Assembly: GCA_014860585.1 (NCBI GenBank)
Contig: JACZJL010000064.1
Coordinates: 1 to 54,655 of the forward strand
Source of the DNA: Bacteroidales bacterium
GTDB taxonomy: Bacteria > Bacteroidota > Bacteroidia > Bacteroidales > 4484-276
Length of the DNA stretch: 54,655 nucleotides
Direction: 5' to 3'
Below, one piece after another: positions 44,097 to 53,031 of this stretch. The notes beneath the pieces are model-generated. The model ran no database searches. It saw only the letters and a program-made list of their open reading frames with translations, and was not told the DNA's origin. The translations under genes were made by a program, and so were the position numbers. Numbering within the stretch: the first letter of the stretch is position 1; every line of letters begins with the position of its first letter.

Positions 44097-46058
44097 ATGA
44101 AAAAAATTGGCGTTCTTTTTTTTGTTTGGGTCATCGTCATCACTGCAACTCTTAATGGTTGTAAGGAAGATTGTGAAGACTGTGGACCAACCGTGACTTC
44201 CCAACTTATCATCTCTCCTGAGCAACTTTCTTTCAATGATATTGACACTGTCATTGTATCGCTATCCGTGCAGCCTCCGCAAAAGTTTGACTGGAGTGTA
44301 AGCTCAAAACCTGACTGGATCAGGGTGGAGCCTTCCTCAGGAACCATTAATGATCAGATTTTGGAGGTAAAAATAATTCCTGACTTTCTAAACCTTGAAG
44401 AGGGATTGCACAGCGGCGCTATCGAATTCATCACCAATGGGGCAGGAAAAGCACAAGCCGAACTTCAAATGTATGCACAGGCTCATCCAAAAATTGAAGT
44501 AACCCCGATGCAATTGCATTTCGAGGAAGAAACAACACAAAAGACATTCAAAATTCACAACCCGGGCACCGGCATCCTCCAATGGCAACTGCCTAACAAC
44601 TTACCCTGGTTGTCTTTCTCATTCTATAACGGTTACCTGTATAACAATGATAGCATCACTGTTACAGCATTTGTTTCGAGAGAAGGGTACCCCGTTGGAA
44701 CTCAGGAAGAAACCATCATCGTGATGTCAAATGCAGAAAATGGCAATATTGCGATGACATTTACCATGGATGTACCTGAGTTCGAAGCTATCATTCCTTC
44801 AGATACAGCCATTTTGTTTAACTATTTTATCGACCAGGTTGAATTAACTCTGGAAAACACAGGAAATGTAGCATCAGATTGGAATATTTCCTTCCCGGTT
44901 GATTATTTGAGTGTTAACCCCGTCTCAGGTAATCTTGCTGTTGGGGAGTCGGTGAGTGTATTTTTTAACGTTGACAGAAGTGAACTCTCATCAGATGTTT
45001 ATGAAGCCACTGCAACACTTGCCTTTGGTAACAACGAGCAAAAAGGCTTAATGGTTACGGTGAATCATTATCTTGAAGAAAAATGGTTAATTGATGGAAT
45101 TATCAACGATGCGGAATACGACAGGGTGAATGATGTGATCATTGCAGTTTCAGAATCGCCAAACGAAATTCGCAGGTTTGATCCTTCATTACAAACAGAA
45201 ACTTCCACTGCATTAAACCTTGTGCCCCTGTGTGTTTCTATCTCACCTGACGGAAACTATGCTGCCGTTGGTCATGTTGCCAAGGTTACTCTGGTGAATT
45301 TGAATACGATGCAGATTGAAAACATTTACAATGTATCCGCCGACGCCCTCGACATTGTGCTGGCCGGCAACGGGTGGGTTTATGTTTTTCCGGCACAGAA
45401 TCAATGGGAGGACATAAGATGCATTGAATTATCCACAGGTCAGGAAACCCTGAGCACAGGTTACTCAATTTATGCCGGGACAAAGGCCAAACTTCATCCG
45501 TCCGGAAATTATATCTATGGTGCAAACAATGGATTATCACCTTCTGACTTCGAAAAATATAATATTTCGGGAGGGACAGCTGCTTACATGTATGACTCGC
45601 CATACCATGGAGATTACAGTTTTGGTGGTGATATCTGGATTTCGGATGATGGCAGCAGGCTGTTTGCGCGAAGTAAAAATGTGTTTACTTCTTCTGAAAA
45701 CCAATCTAATGACATGATCTACAATGGGAGTCTCAGTGGCGAAGGAGGTGTTCAAACACTTGATTGTCATACTGGAGCAAACCGCATTTATACAGTTTTC
45801 ACGACCGGGAGTTGGTGGGAAGCCACACCGGGCACAGAGGTAAGGATTTATGAAGCTGAATACCTTGGATTTATGGGGACACAGGAATTTCCCGGTTTTT
45901 TGGTTCCAGACGGCACAGGTGGCGGCACTTTTTTTGATTCCCACGGGTACTTTGGTTTCATCAACGCAGGAGGAACAAAATATTATGCCCTTGTAAAAGC
46001 AGAAATCGGAAGCGGGATGTTAAATAACTGGGCTATTGTAACCCTTGATGTGGAATGA
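44097..46058 (+). CDS. Lipoprotein with BACON-like domains and a propeller-like C-terminal half
   Basis: 653 residues. The lipoprotein signal ends TLNGC (Cys22), followed by KEDCEDC, an acidic surface-export-like stretch. Three immunoglobulin-like repeats follow (about 35-330), of BACON/ASPM type: LIISPEQLSFND ... WSVSSKPDWIRVEPSSGTI, then IEVTPMQLHFEEETTQKTFKIHN, then TLENTGNVASDWNISFP. BACON domains are found on surface glycan-binding proteins. The C-terminal half (about 335-653) has beta-propeller-like repeats (LCVSISPDGNYAAVGHVAKVTLVNL, AKLHPSGNYIYG). No catalytic residues are evident and the ligand is unknown. It is convergent with miaA, with a short hairpin between. Confidence 0.78.
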   Translation: MKKIGVLFFVWVIVITATLNGCKEDCEDCGPTVTSQLIISPEQLSFNDIDTVIVSLSVQPPQKFDWSVSSKPDWIRVEPSSGTINDQILEVKIIPDFLNLEEGLHSGAIEFITNGAGKAQAELQMYAQAHPKIEVTPMQLHFEEETTQKTFKIHNPGTGILQWQLPNNLPWLSFSFYNGYLYNNDSITVTAFVSREGYPVGTQEETIIVMSNAENGNIAMTFTMDVPEFEAIIPSDTAILFNYFIDQVELTLENTGNVASDWNISFPVDYLSVNPVSGNLAVGESVSVFFNVDRSELSSDVYEATATLAFGNNEQKGLMVTVNHYLEEKWLIDGIINDAEYDRVNDVIIAVSESPNEIRRFDPSLQTETSTALNLVPLCVSISPDGNYAAVGHVAKVTLVNLNTMQIENIYNVSADALDIVLAGNGWVYVFPAQNQWEDIRCIELSTGQETLSTGYSIYAGTKAKLHPSGNYIYGANNGLSPSDFEKYNISGGTAAYMYDSPYHGDYSFGGDIWISDDGSRLFARSKNVFTSSENQSNDMIYNGSLSGEGGVQTLDCHTGANRIYTVFTTGSWWEATPGTEVRIYEAEYLGFMGTQEFPGFLVPDGTGGGTFFDSHGYFGFINAGGTKYYALVKAEIGSGMLNNWAIVTLDVE

Positions 46059-46074
46059 TTCTGATCTGTTCGAT

Positions 46075-46089
46075 AAAATGCAGCATTTT
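46075..46089. terminator. Short hairpin between convergent genes
   Basis: AAAATG (46075-46080) and CATTTT (46084-46089) form a 6-bp stem with a CAG loop in the 32-base gap between the lipoprotein stop and the miaA stop. It is AT-rich and weak, but placed to serve both strands. Confidence 0.3.
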
Positions 46090-46090
46090 G

Positions 46091-47047
46091 TCATTTGGGT
46101 AAATTGGAGTCAAAACGATTCTTGAAGTGGCGTTCAATGGTGTTCGTTTTTTCGTTGTCAGGTAAATAGCCATCAATCCATTCAATGCTGATCCCCTTCT
46201 TTTCCATCCTCCTGAACCAGGTCATCTGGCGTTTTGCAAACTGGTGGATGGCTATGTTGAGAAGGTGAAACATTTCATCGAAAGAAATTTTACCGGTTAC
46301 ATAATCAGTGAGATAGCGATATTCCAGCCCGTAAAAAGTGAGTTGCTCAGGTTTCAGTCCAGAAGCAAGCAATAAATTCACTTCGTCAATCATCCCGGCA
46401 TCAAGCCTCTTTTTCAGCCGTTCGGTAATGCGTTGCCGAATGATATCCCTTTCGAAATGAATACCAAAGATCAGGTGGTTTATTTCGGGGAAATGCAGCC
46501 TGATATCCGGATTTTCTCTCTCATATATGGCAATCTCGATAGCCCGGATCGTCCGCTTGCGATCGGTTAAATCAGTGGTATTATGGGTTTTGCGGAGCGA
46601 TTGAAGTAATTCGTTTAGTTTTTCATTGCTCTCCAACTCTAATTGTACCCTTAAAAGAATATCCTCAGGAACTTCGATTAATTGTTTGCCTGACAGAGCT
46701 GCTTCCAGATAAAGCCCTGTTCCACCGCAAAGCACGGGCAATTTATCGCGTGCGACTATATCATCAAAGGATTTCAGAAAATCCCGCTGAAACTCAAAAA
46801 CACTGTATTCATAACTAGGTTCGGCCATATCGACAAGGTGATGAGGCACATGTTTCCCCTCCACCAAATAGTCGTCATAATCTTTACCGGTTCCGATATT
46901 CATACCCCTGTAAACCTGACGTGAATCAGCGCTGATTACTTCACCATCCATACGGGCTGCAACAAGGGCTGCAAGTCTTGTTTTACCTGTAGCTGTGGGT
47001 CCCAAAATGGTAACCATTACCGGAGTACTCTGATTGATTTTCGCCAT
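46091..47047 (-). CDS. miaA: tRNA dimethylallyltransferase
   Basis: 318 residues. It adds a dimethylallyl group to A37 of tRNAs reading UNN codons. The P-loop GPTATGKT is at residues 16-23. SADSRQVYRGMNIGTGK and VLCGGTGLYLEA follow, then the DRKRTIRAIEI block and the C-terminal RQMTWFRR. The start used is the ATG at 47047, which lies inside the 3' end of the glycosyltransferase gene (31-base overlap). A second ATG at 47017 forms TAATG with that gene's stop and would begin MVTILGPTATGKT; either is possible. Both starts imply translational coupling to the upstream gene. Confidence 0.96.
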   Translation of the reverse strand: MAKINQSTPVMVTILGPTATGKTRLAALVAARMDGEVISADSRQVYRGMNIGTGKDYDDYLVEGKHVPHHLVDMAEPSYEYSVFEFQRDFLKSFDDIVARDKLPVLCGGTGLYLEAALSGKQLIEVPEDILLRVQLELESNEKLNELLQSLRKTHNTTDLTDRKRTIRAIEIAIYERENPDIRLHFPEINHLIFGIHFERDIIRQRITERLKKRLDAGMIDEVNLLLASGLKPEQLTFYGLEYRYLTDYVTGKISFDEMFHLLNIAIHQFAKRQMTWFRRMEKKGISIEWIDGYLPDNEKTNTIERHFKNRFDSNLPK

Positions 47048-48240
47048 ACCTCTTCTTTTTCAGTTAAAAAATTACGAAGCCTGTTCAATTCTTCAATTGT
47101 AGCTTGCTCAAAATTAATGGTTTCCAGGTTGGTTTGCTTTACGAAATCTTCTTCAGGAAAAAAACGGGTAAGAAATTCAACGAGGTTTGCTTCATCATTT
47201 GAATCATCGTTACGAATTTTCCATTTTAAATACTGCAAAATGCGCAACCCATCCACCTTATGCTGGCAAGCTCTGATAAAACGATCAGTTGTCGATGCAT
47301 TCTCCCTCAATGGTTTCCAGAGATCCTTCCCAAATTTTTCCATTAAAAAGGTGGTCATTGGAAGTTCCAGGTCTTTCTCAAACAACTTTTCGAACCCATC
47401 AAAGGTTGCTTTTATTTCGTCAAAATATAGAAATGAAAAAATAGGATAACCTGACCAGTCACCACTGTTTCCCCTGATCATGGCCGGTCCCGTGCCAAAG
47501 AAAACCCGGTCGGAAAAGCGCGCAGCCGGATAAACCTTTTCATCAAGCCAAATGAGGATTTGTCCATACTTACGCAGTTTTTGTACAAAATAAAAATCCT
47601 CACCGCTCTTGTGCGGGGTAATTCCACCGATACTTTGGTAGGTTTGTGCAGTGCAGGCTATAGCAGATCCAAGCGCCGTAAAAGCATACGGATTGCCAAT
47701 CCTGAGCATATTCATCGCGTAGTAACGCATATAAATTTCATACCGCAGGATGGCGCGTGCAGCCGGTTCGTCTTCCAAAGGCAGTGGATGATAATAGGGA
47801 ACTGTAATCGCTTTGATGTCCGGATATTCGTCAAAAGCATTGGCCACTGATTGAAAATAATGCGCAGAGAAAGTAGTATCGCCATCGAGCGTAAGGATGA
47901 TATCATGATTACCGGTTAATGCAGATGCATGATCCATGGCAATTTTTCGTGCCCAGCCCACGCCATATTTTTTGGTGTCCCAGCCAGAGCCTGGCGAACT
48001 GCGGTCAATCACTGTAAAGAACGCATGCTGCTGGTCTTTTAGAAGCGCAAGCGTTTCCTGATTTCGCTTGCAAATATCCTTTCTCTCCTGATTGTTCCAC
48101 CATTCATCAGGCTGGTTAATACAAACTACCACCATGAAATTTCGGTAGGATTGATTCTCAAGGGACCGGAGAAATTGAGGTACATTTTCCAACTCATCCA
48201 TCAATGGTATTGCAACAACTATTTTTCGTTCTGCAGCCAA
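47017..48240 (-). CDS. GT2-family glycosyltransferase
   Basis: 407 residues with no membrane helix that I can see. The GT-A fold starts VVAIPLMDELENVPQFLRSLENQ. The nucleotide-sugar/metal site is LDGDTTF (DxD), and GEDFYFVQKL matches the GT2 ED catalytic-base region. WARKIAMDHASALTG and GSAIACTAQTY are further family-like stretches. The C-terminal 150 residues (DELE-rich, helical) are not recognised. The acceptor is unknown. It overlaps miaA by 31 bases, an arrangement that suggests one transcript without an obvious functional link. Confidence 0.82.
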   Translation of the reverse strand: MAAERKIVVAIPLMDELENVPQFLRSLENQSYRNFMVVVCINQPDEWWNNQERKDICKRNQETLALLKDQQHAFFTVIDRSSPGSGWDTKKYGVGWARKIAMDHASALTGNHDIILTLDGDTTFSAHYFQSVANAFDEYPDIKAITVPYYHPLPLEDEPAARAILRYEIYMRYYAMNMLRIGNPYAFTALGSAIACTAQTYQSIGGITPHKSGEDFYFVQKLRKYGQILIWLDEKVYPAARFSDRVFFGTGPAMIRGNSGDWSGYPIFSFLYFDEIKATFDGFEKLFEKDLELPMTTFLMEKFGKDLWKPLRENASTTDRFIRACQHKVDGLRILQYLKWKIRNDDSNDEANLVEFLTRFFPEEDFVKQTNLETINFEQATIEELNRLRNFLTEKEEVWRKSIRVLR

Positions 48241-48299
48241 TAGTTTCCCTTTGAAATAATGATTTTCTTTAAAACAGGTAAGTTAACGGTGGATGACGC

Positions 48300-49454
48300 C
48301 TAATTGTTCGGAATGATCCTGAAGAAAATCCCCGGCGTTTCGGTCAAAACGTAAATGTAGCCATCCGGTCCCTGCCTGATATCGCGAAACCGGGCAAAGC
48401 CTTCAAGCAGCATTTCTGTGTGCACCGCTTTGTTCCCTTCAAATTCCACCCGGTGAATATGTTGACCAGCCAAAGCGCCAACCAGCATGTTTCCGTTCCA
48501 TCCAGGATATTTTGGACTGTCTACGAAGGTCATTCCACAGGGAGCGATCGAAGGCGTCCAGTGAAGAATGGGGTCAATCATTCCGGGGAGCGTGGTGTCA
48601 GGTGTAATTTGTGTTCCGTCATAGTTGATTCCGAAGGTAACCAGAGGCCATCCGTAATTTCCACCTTTTTTCATCAGGTTAATCTCATCGCCTCCCCTCG
48701 CACCGTGCTCATGCGACCACAGATCTTTTGTTTGCGGATGGAGCGCCATTCCCTGGATGTTCCGATTGCCGTAAGTCCAGATTTCGGGCATGGCGCCGGC
48801 GCTGTCAACAAAAGGATTATCAACCGGAATCCTTCCATCATCATGAATTCGATGAACCTTTCCATTGTGATTGGTCAATTTCTGGGCATTGCTCATGACA
48901 CCCCGGTCGCCGATGCAGAAATACAGGTAGTTGTTGTCATCAAAAACAATGCGGCACCCGAAATGATAGGGAGCATCCGTCAATTCGCTCCCATGAAAAA
49001 GCTCTTCAAAGTTGACAATTTGATCCCCATCAAGTTTTCCTCTTCCGAGAGCAGTGCTGCCCACCTCTCCGATACTTTTAGCATAAGCCAGGTAAATCCA
49101 ACCATTCTGCTCATAATCGGGATGAAGAACGACATCGAGCAGCCCACCCTGCCCATGCGACCAAATCTCTGTTAGGCCTTCAACAGGTTTATCGAGCAGT
49201 TTTCCTTTTTCCCAAATACGCAGATTTCCCGGTCTTTCGGCAATAAGAATACGACCATCCGGCAGAAAAGCCATGCTCCATGGATTTGTTAATCCAGTTG
49301 CAAGTGTGTCAATGGTGAAGTTGAGCTTTTCAGTGACGATCAGCGACCCTGTTGGAGGTTCACTTTTGGAGGAGCAGGCGGAGAAGAAAATCGCCAGCAT
49401 CAACATGATTAACCGGCTTGTTGCTTTTTGCAGGGAGAAGGTGCAGTTTTTCAT
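48300..49454 (-). CDS. PQQ-dependent aldose sugar dehydrogenase-like lipoprotein
   Basis: 384 residues. The lipoprotein signal ends FFSAC (Cys27), followed by SSKSE. The rest is the six-bladed propeller of the glucose/sorbosone dehydrogenase family: LTNPWSMAFLPDGRILIAERPGNLRI, GQGGLLDVVLHPDYEQNGWIYL, YHFGCRIVFDDNNYLYFCIGDRG, WTYGNRNIQGMALHP, HEHGARGGDEINL and GNYGWP. The His in YHFGCR and the Arg in GNRNIQG are the expected catalytic and PQQ-contact residues. It would oxidise an aldose outside the cytoplasm if PQQ is available. I see no PQQ synthesis genes here. Confidence 0.87.
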   Translation of the reverse strand: MKNCTFSLQKATSRLIMLMLAIFFSACSSKSEPPTGSLIVTEKLNFTIDTLATGLTNPWSMAFLPDGRILIAERPGNLRIWEKGKLLDKPVEGLTEIWSHGQGGLLDVVLHPDYEQNGWIYLAYAKSIGEVGSTALGRGKLDGDQIVNFEELFHGSELTDAPYHFGCRIVFDDNNYLYFCIGDRGVMSNAQKLTNHNGKVHRIHDDGRIPVDNPFVDSAGAMPEIWTYGNRNIQGMALHPQTKDLWSHEHGARGGDEINLMKKGGNYGWPLVTFGINYDGTQITPDTTLPGMIDPILHWTPSIAPCGMTFVDSPKYPGWNGNMLVGALAGQHIHRVEFEGNKAVHTEMLLEGFARFRDIRQGPDGYIYVLTETPGIFFRIIPNN

Positions 49455-49567
49455 ATCAAGGTAATTTTTTTGTGTGGTTCATAATCTGATACTTAACTGA
49501 TAAATCGCCAAAGAAAAAATCAAAAATACAATAATTTATTGGATTTCTTCGGTCTGAAGAACGATCG

Positions 49568-49657
49568 CTGATCACAAACCTGAGCGTTCCCCCTTTGACC
49601 AGGTTGTGGTGATTCAATGAGTGATCTTCCAATTGTTTTTCGTTGAGCCAAAACTCT
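49568..49657 (-). pseudogene. 3'-end remnant of a GH92 gene
   Basis: Minus-strand translation gives FWLNEKQLEDHSLNHHNL and VKGGTLRFVIS, matching the C-terminus of the intact GH92 gene (VWFNERRIVNHSLNHNEL, AKGGTLRFVMS). The DNA at 49568-49657 aligns with 50614-50702 at about four in five identical bases by eye, then similarity stops. No ATG precedes it (only TTG at 49674) and the frame reads past the normal end to 49456. It is best seen as the leftover tail of a lost or truncated third GH92 copy, now next to the HEPN/MNT module. Confidence 0.8.
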
Positions 49658-49670
49658 AAACGTTTCGTGT

Positions 49671-49985
49671 TCAAGCGTCAAAATTGATTTCTATGCCGGT
49701 TTGCTGGATTTCGAAAGCAAAGGGGTTCATGTTATTGAAATCCTTTTCGCTGATTGGGTGAGGTTCAATTCTCAGGTCAACTTTTCTTCGCAATCTCATT
49801 AGTTGTTTTTGAATGTCAAAGAAATCCGGCATATTACTCAGAACTATGGCCACATCAATATCGCTTTCTTCTCTTTCAATACCTTTTGCAAACGAACCAA
49901 AAAGATACGCCTTTTTTACCCCAAAATCAAGAGGGATAATCATAAGATAGTTCTTAACGGTTTCTATAATTCCCTGATTAACCAT
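49671..49985 (-). CDS. Minimal nucleotidyltransferase (MNT), antitoxin of a HEPN/MNT pair
   Basis: 104 residues of the MNT family. The nucleotidyltransferase motif is GSFAKGIEREESDIDV (30-45) with Gly30-Ser31 and Asp42/Asp44; a third acidic residue is Asp70 in RKVDLRI. In characterised HEPN/MNT systems the MNT protein neutralises the HEPN RNase, in some cases by adding AMP to it. The gene overlaps the 3' end of the HEPN gene by 22 bases, so the HEPN gene comes first. Its stop abuts the GH92 remnant. Confidence 0.85.
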   Translation of the reverse strand: MVNQGIIETVKNYLMIIPLDFGVKKAYLFGSFAKGIEREESDIDVAIVLSNMPDFFDIQKQLMRLRRKVDLRIEPHPISEKDFNNMNPFAFEIQQTGIEINFDA

Positions 49986-50365
49986 ATTCTGATTGTTTCA
50001 ATTCGTTGAATCCAAACTTCTGTAAATTCCCTTGTGCAGCGTTTAAAGAAATCCTGTTTATAATTATCATAACGTGCATTTAGGTTAAAAGTTGAGATAT
50101 CGTCTAACCATTCTTCAAATTCACCGGACAACTCCAAGTCAGATTTTGAAGCTAACCTTAAAAGGTCATGAGTAAAAATTGCATGTTTCTTTTGAGTTTT
50201 AACGTAATGAGCTTTTAACAACTTTTCAATAACCAGGTGACCAATGAACAGAGCCCAACTATAATCTCTTGATTCCATGAGGTTTTGCATTGTAGCAAAA
50301 TTCTGGTCAGATGATTCTTTCCAGTAATCAATTACCTTATCAATATTTTCAAGTTTCTCATCCAT
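49964..50365 (-). CDS. HEPN-domain protein, toxin of a HEPN/MNT pair
   Basis: 133 residues from the ATG at 50365, preferred over a TTG at 50392. It is an all-helical HEPN domain: WKESSDQNFATMQNLMESRDYSWALFIGHLVIEKLLKA in shortened form is the first helix pair, followed by THDLLRLA with His66 and FNLNARYDNY at about 93-102. The LNARY motif is typical of the HEPN group paired with MNT proteins; the RX4-6H catalytic motif of RNase-type HEPN is not obvious, so activity is uncertain. It may be a toxin in a toxin-antitoxin or phage-defence module with the overlapping MNT gene. Confidence 0.82.
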   Translation of the reverse strand: MDEKLENIDKVIDYWKESSDQNFATMQNLMESRDYSWALFIGHLVIEKLLKAHYVKTQKKHAIFTHDLLRLASKSDLELSGEFEEWLDDISTFNLNARYDNYKQDFFKRCTREFTEVWIQRIETIRIWLIREL

Positions 50366-50601
50366 AAACGCAAAATTACATTTTTTTGGCAACGCAAAAC
50401 TGAATCGTCAATCACTTTGCACATTAACACCGGCCAAAATCCCTTCAGATGTTTTCTTTCTGGAGCATTGGCATACGAAATGATCACACATCACATAACT
50501 CTGCGTGCCATCTTTCTTCAATGCGATGTGATGCAAAATACAAATTTCAGTTTTTCTCTCGTTGAACTTAAACTACTCACTCGGCTTTGCCGTCAGCCAG
50601 C

Positions 50602-52887
50602 TCATTTTTCATTGCTCATCACAAACCTTAGCGTTCCCCCTTTGGCTAATTCGTTGTGATTCAATGAGTGATTTACAATCCGTCTTTCGTTAAACCAAAC
50701 CTCCTTGACAATTACATTTTCAGGACGTTGGTTTTCGGTTTTTATGGAGAGAAATTTTCCATTCCCCAAATCAATTTCAGCCGAAACCACCAACGGGCTG
50801 CCAATTGCGTACTCCTCCGATCCCGGACAAACCGGATAGAATCCCAGCGCACTGAAGATATACCATGCCGACATCTGCCCGCAGTCTTCGTTTCCGCAAA
50901 GTCCGTTGGGAGCGTTGGCATACATCGAATCCATGATCATTCGCACCCGCTCCTGGGTTTTCCACGGCTGGCCAGTCCAGTTGTAGAGGTAAGGAATGTG
51001 ATGGCCGGGCTCGTTGCCATGAACATACAACCCGATGATACCATCGCGGGTGATGTCTTCATTGGCCTCGATGTGGGCATCATCAAGTACGAGAATAAAA
51101 AGTGAGTCAAGTTTAGCGGCAAAAACAGCCGCGCCACCTTTGAGCTCTATCAGTTTCTCAGGATCATGCGGAATGTAAAGTCCGTAATTCCAGGCATTGC
51201 CTTCGATAAAGCCCTGCCCGTGGGTGTCCAATGGGTCGAAGTTCGTTCTAAAAGTTCCATCAGAAAGTTTCGGACGCATAAAACCGCTTACCGGATCAAA
51301 TACATTGATGTTGTTTAGCGAACGGCTGATAAATTCCTCATAAGCTGCGGAATCTCCAATCTTTAGCGCGATCTGTGCGATTGCCCAGTCATCGTAAGCG
51401 TATTCGAGAGTTTTGCTCACCGAATTGCTGCTTTTATCTTCCGGAACATAACCCAGTTCCATGTAATGTTCAAGGCCATCATAAATTTCATAAGTTGCTG
51501 TGTTGACGCAAGCTTCCAGCGCCTTTTGAAGATTTTCGGTATAAATCCCTTTTGCAACAGCATCAGCAATCACCGAAACGCTGTGGTAACCGATCATACA
51601 CCAGTTTTCGTTGGCATAATGCGACCAGACCGGAAGCATCTTGTGCACGCTCTGATCGTAATGTGAAAGCATGGATTTCACCATATCCCGGTTCCTGTCA
51701 GGCTGCACAAGATTGAACAGCGGATGCAGCGCCCGGTAGGTGTCCCATAGCGAAAAGATGGTGTAATTGGTAAAACTATCCGATTGGTGGGTGTTCTGAT
51801 CCAATCCACGATACTGTCCGTCAACATCTTCATAAACAATTGGCGACAGAAAACTATGGTACAACGCTGTATAAAAAACAGTTAAGTCGTCATCGTCCAA
51901 CATTTCCACACGGATTTTTGAAAGCTCATTGTTCCAGAGTTGTTGGCCATCAGTTTTGGTTTTATCGAAATCCCAATGCGGAATTTCAGCGGCAAGATTT
52001 TTTAAAGCACCGGCAGTGCTGACATTGGAAAGGGCAAATTTGATTTTCAACTCGCGGTTTTTTTCCAAATCAAAATTGAAATACGCCCTGATGTCGTGCC
52101 CGGCCATTTCCGGGAAATTATCCTGTTCGTTGAATTTCCGGTAAAATCCGCGGTAAACGATCTCGTCATACTTTTTATGGCCGTAGTTGGTAATCGGTGA
52201 GTCGAAGGTCATCGCAAAATAAACAGTCCGTGTTCGCGCCCAGCCGTTGGTCTGGCGGTAGCCGGTCACCAGCGTGTCGTTTTCAACCCGAACAAACGTC
52301 CAGACATTTTTCCCGTGATAATTGTAAATGCCGTGCATGAGGTCGAGAATGACGTTGACTTCGGCATTTTCAGGAAAAGTATAGCGGTGAAACCCGACCC
52401 TGGCGCTGGTTGTCAGTTCAGCTTTTATGTCGTAATCTTCAAGCAAAACGCTGTAATAATTGGGTTCGGCAAATTCGTTTTCGTGCGAAAACCGCGAACG
52501 GTAGCCCGACTCAGGATTATCGGCAGTGCCGGGGTTTAGTTGCAACTTTCCTGTGGTTGGCATGATCAAAAAATCACCCAGATCGGAATGGCCGGTTCCG
52601 CTGAAATGGGTGTGACTGAATCCAACAATCGTCGGGTCGTCGTACTGATAACCGGCACAATACTCGTAAACACGCGGGTTGTAGCCGCCATTCAACTCGT
52701 AACTGACAGTGTCTGTATCAGGGCTTAGTTGCACCATCCCGAAAGGCACTGTAGCGCCGGGAAAGGTGTGTCCCATCCTCTGGGTTCCGATAAACGGGTT
52801 TACATGCTTAATCAGTTCATTTTCTGCGTTTTGGCTGGTTGCCGCAAGTCCGCTCATGACAAGCAGGGAAAGGATTAGTTTTTTCAT
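50602..52887 (-). CDS. GH92 alpha-mannosidase
   Basis: 761 residues from the ATG at 52887, where a signal peptide (MKKLILSLLVMSGLAATSQ) begins; an upstream in-frame extension has no support. GH92 enzymes are calcium-dependent exo-alpha-mannosidases acting on N-glycans or mannans. Family blocks are present: GTQRMGHTFPGATVPFGM (34-51), SHTHFSGTGHSDLGDF, FSLWDTYRALHPLF, HYANENWCMIGYHSVSV and AYDDWAIAQIA. Near the C-terminus come HGNEPGHHIPYLYNWTGQPW (about 621) and NEDCGQMSAWYIFSALGFYPV (about 662), the last two carrying the acid/base and calcium residues. A second GH92 gene lies upstream on the same strand. Confidence 0.95.
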   Translation of the reverse strand: MKKLILSLLVMSGLAATSQNAENELIKHVNPFIGTQRMGHTFPGATVPFGMVQLSPDTDTVSYELNGGYNPRVYEYCAGYQYDDPTIVGFSHTHFSGTGHSDLGDFLIMPTTGKLQLNPGTADNPESGYRSRFSHENEFAEPNYYSVLLEDYDIKAELTTSARVGFHRYTFPENAEVNVILDLMHGIYNYHGKNVWTFVRVENDTLVTGYRQTNGWARTRTVYFAMTFDSPITNYGHKKYDEIVYRGFYRKFNEQDNFPEMAGHDIRAYFNFDLEKNRELKIKFALSNVSTAGALKNLAAEIPHWDFDKTKTDGQQLWNNELSKIRVEMLDDDDLTVFYTALYHSFLSPIVYEDVDGQYRGLDQNTHQSDSFTNYTIFSLWDTYRALHPLFNLVQPDRNRDMVKSMLSHYDQSVHKMLPVWSHYANENWCMIGYHSVSVIADAVAKGIYTENLQKALEACVNTATYEIYDGLEHYMELGYVPEDKSSNSVSKTLEYAYDDWAIAQIALKIGDSAAYEEFISRSLNNINVFDPVSGFMRPKLSDGTFRTNFDPLDTHGQGFIEGNAWNYGLYIPHDPEKLIELKGGAAVFAAKLDSLFILVLDDAHIEANEDITRDGIIGLYVHGNEPGHHIPYLYNWTGQPWKTQERVRMIMDSMYANAPNGLCGNEDCGQMSAWYIFSALGFYPVCPGSEEYAIGSPLVVSAEIDLGNGKFLSIKTENQRPENVIVKEVWFNERRIVNHSLNHNELAKGGTLRFVMSNEK

Positions 52888-52945
52888 TGTTAAGAATTTC
52901 TGTTCATTACCTTGTGCGCACCTGAAAATTAAGGAGTTAAAATTA

Positions 52946-53031
52946 ACCACAACAGGCACAGTAGGTCACAATAGAATCCTATTGTTTAAATTTTTCGTTT
53001 TTCTATTGTGCCCTATTGTGTCTAATGTGGT
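52946..53031. repeat. Imperfect 29-bp inverted repeat between the GH92 genes
   Basis: Arms at 52946-52974 and 53003-53031 pair with 24 of 29 bases matching around a 28-base loop. The inner core is CACAATAG/CTATTGTG, and the arms themselves contain the near-repeat CACAGTAGG / CACAATAG. It lies about 60 bases upstream of the GH92 ATG at 52887. The rest of the 420-base gap (52888-53307) is AT-rich with no gene; a GAAAATTA at 52924-52931 is a one-mismatch minus-strand -7 box. Confidence 0.7.

Noticed and set aside
49456-49674. Independent small gene of 72 codons
   Set aside because: Its first third is the GH92 tail, it starts only with TTG, and it reads past the normal GH92 stop; it is better taken as a remnant.
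52888-52959. Upstream extension of the GH92 gene
   Set aside because: The signal peptide begins at the ATG at 52887; the extension has no conserved residues.
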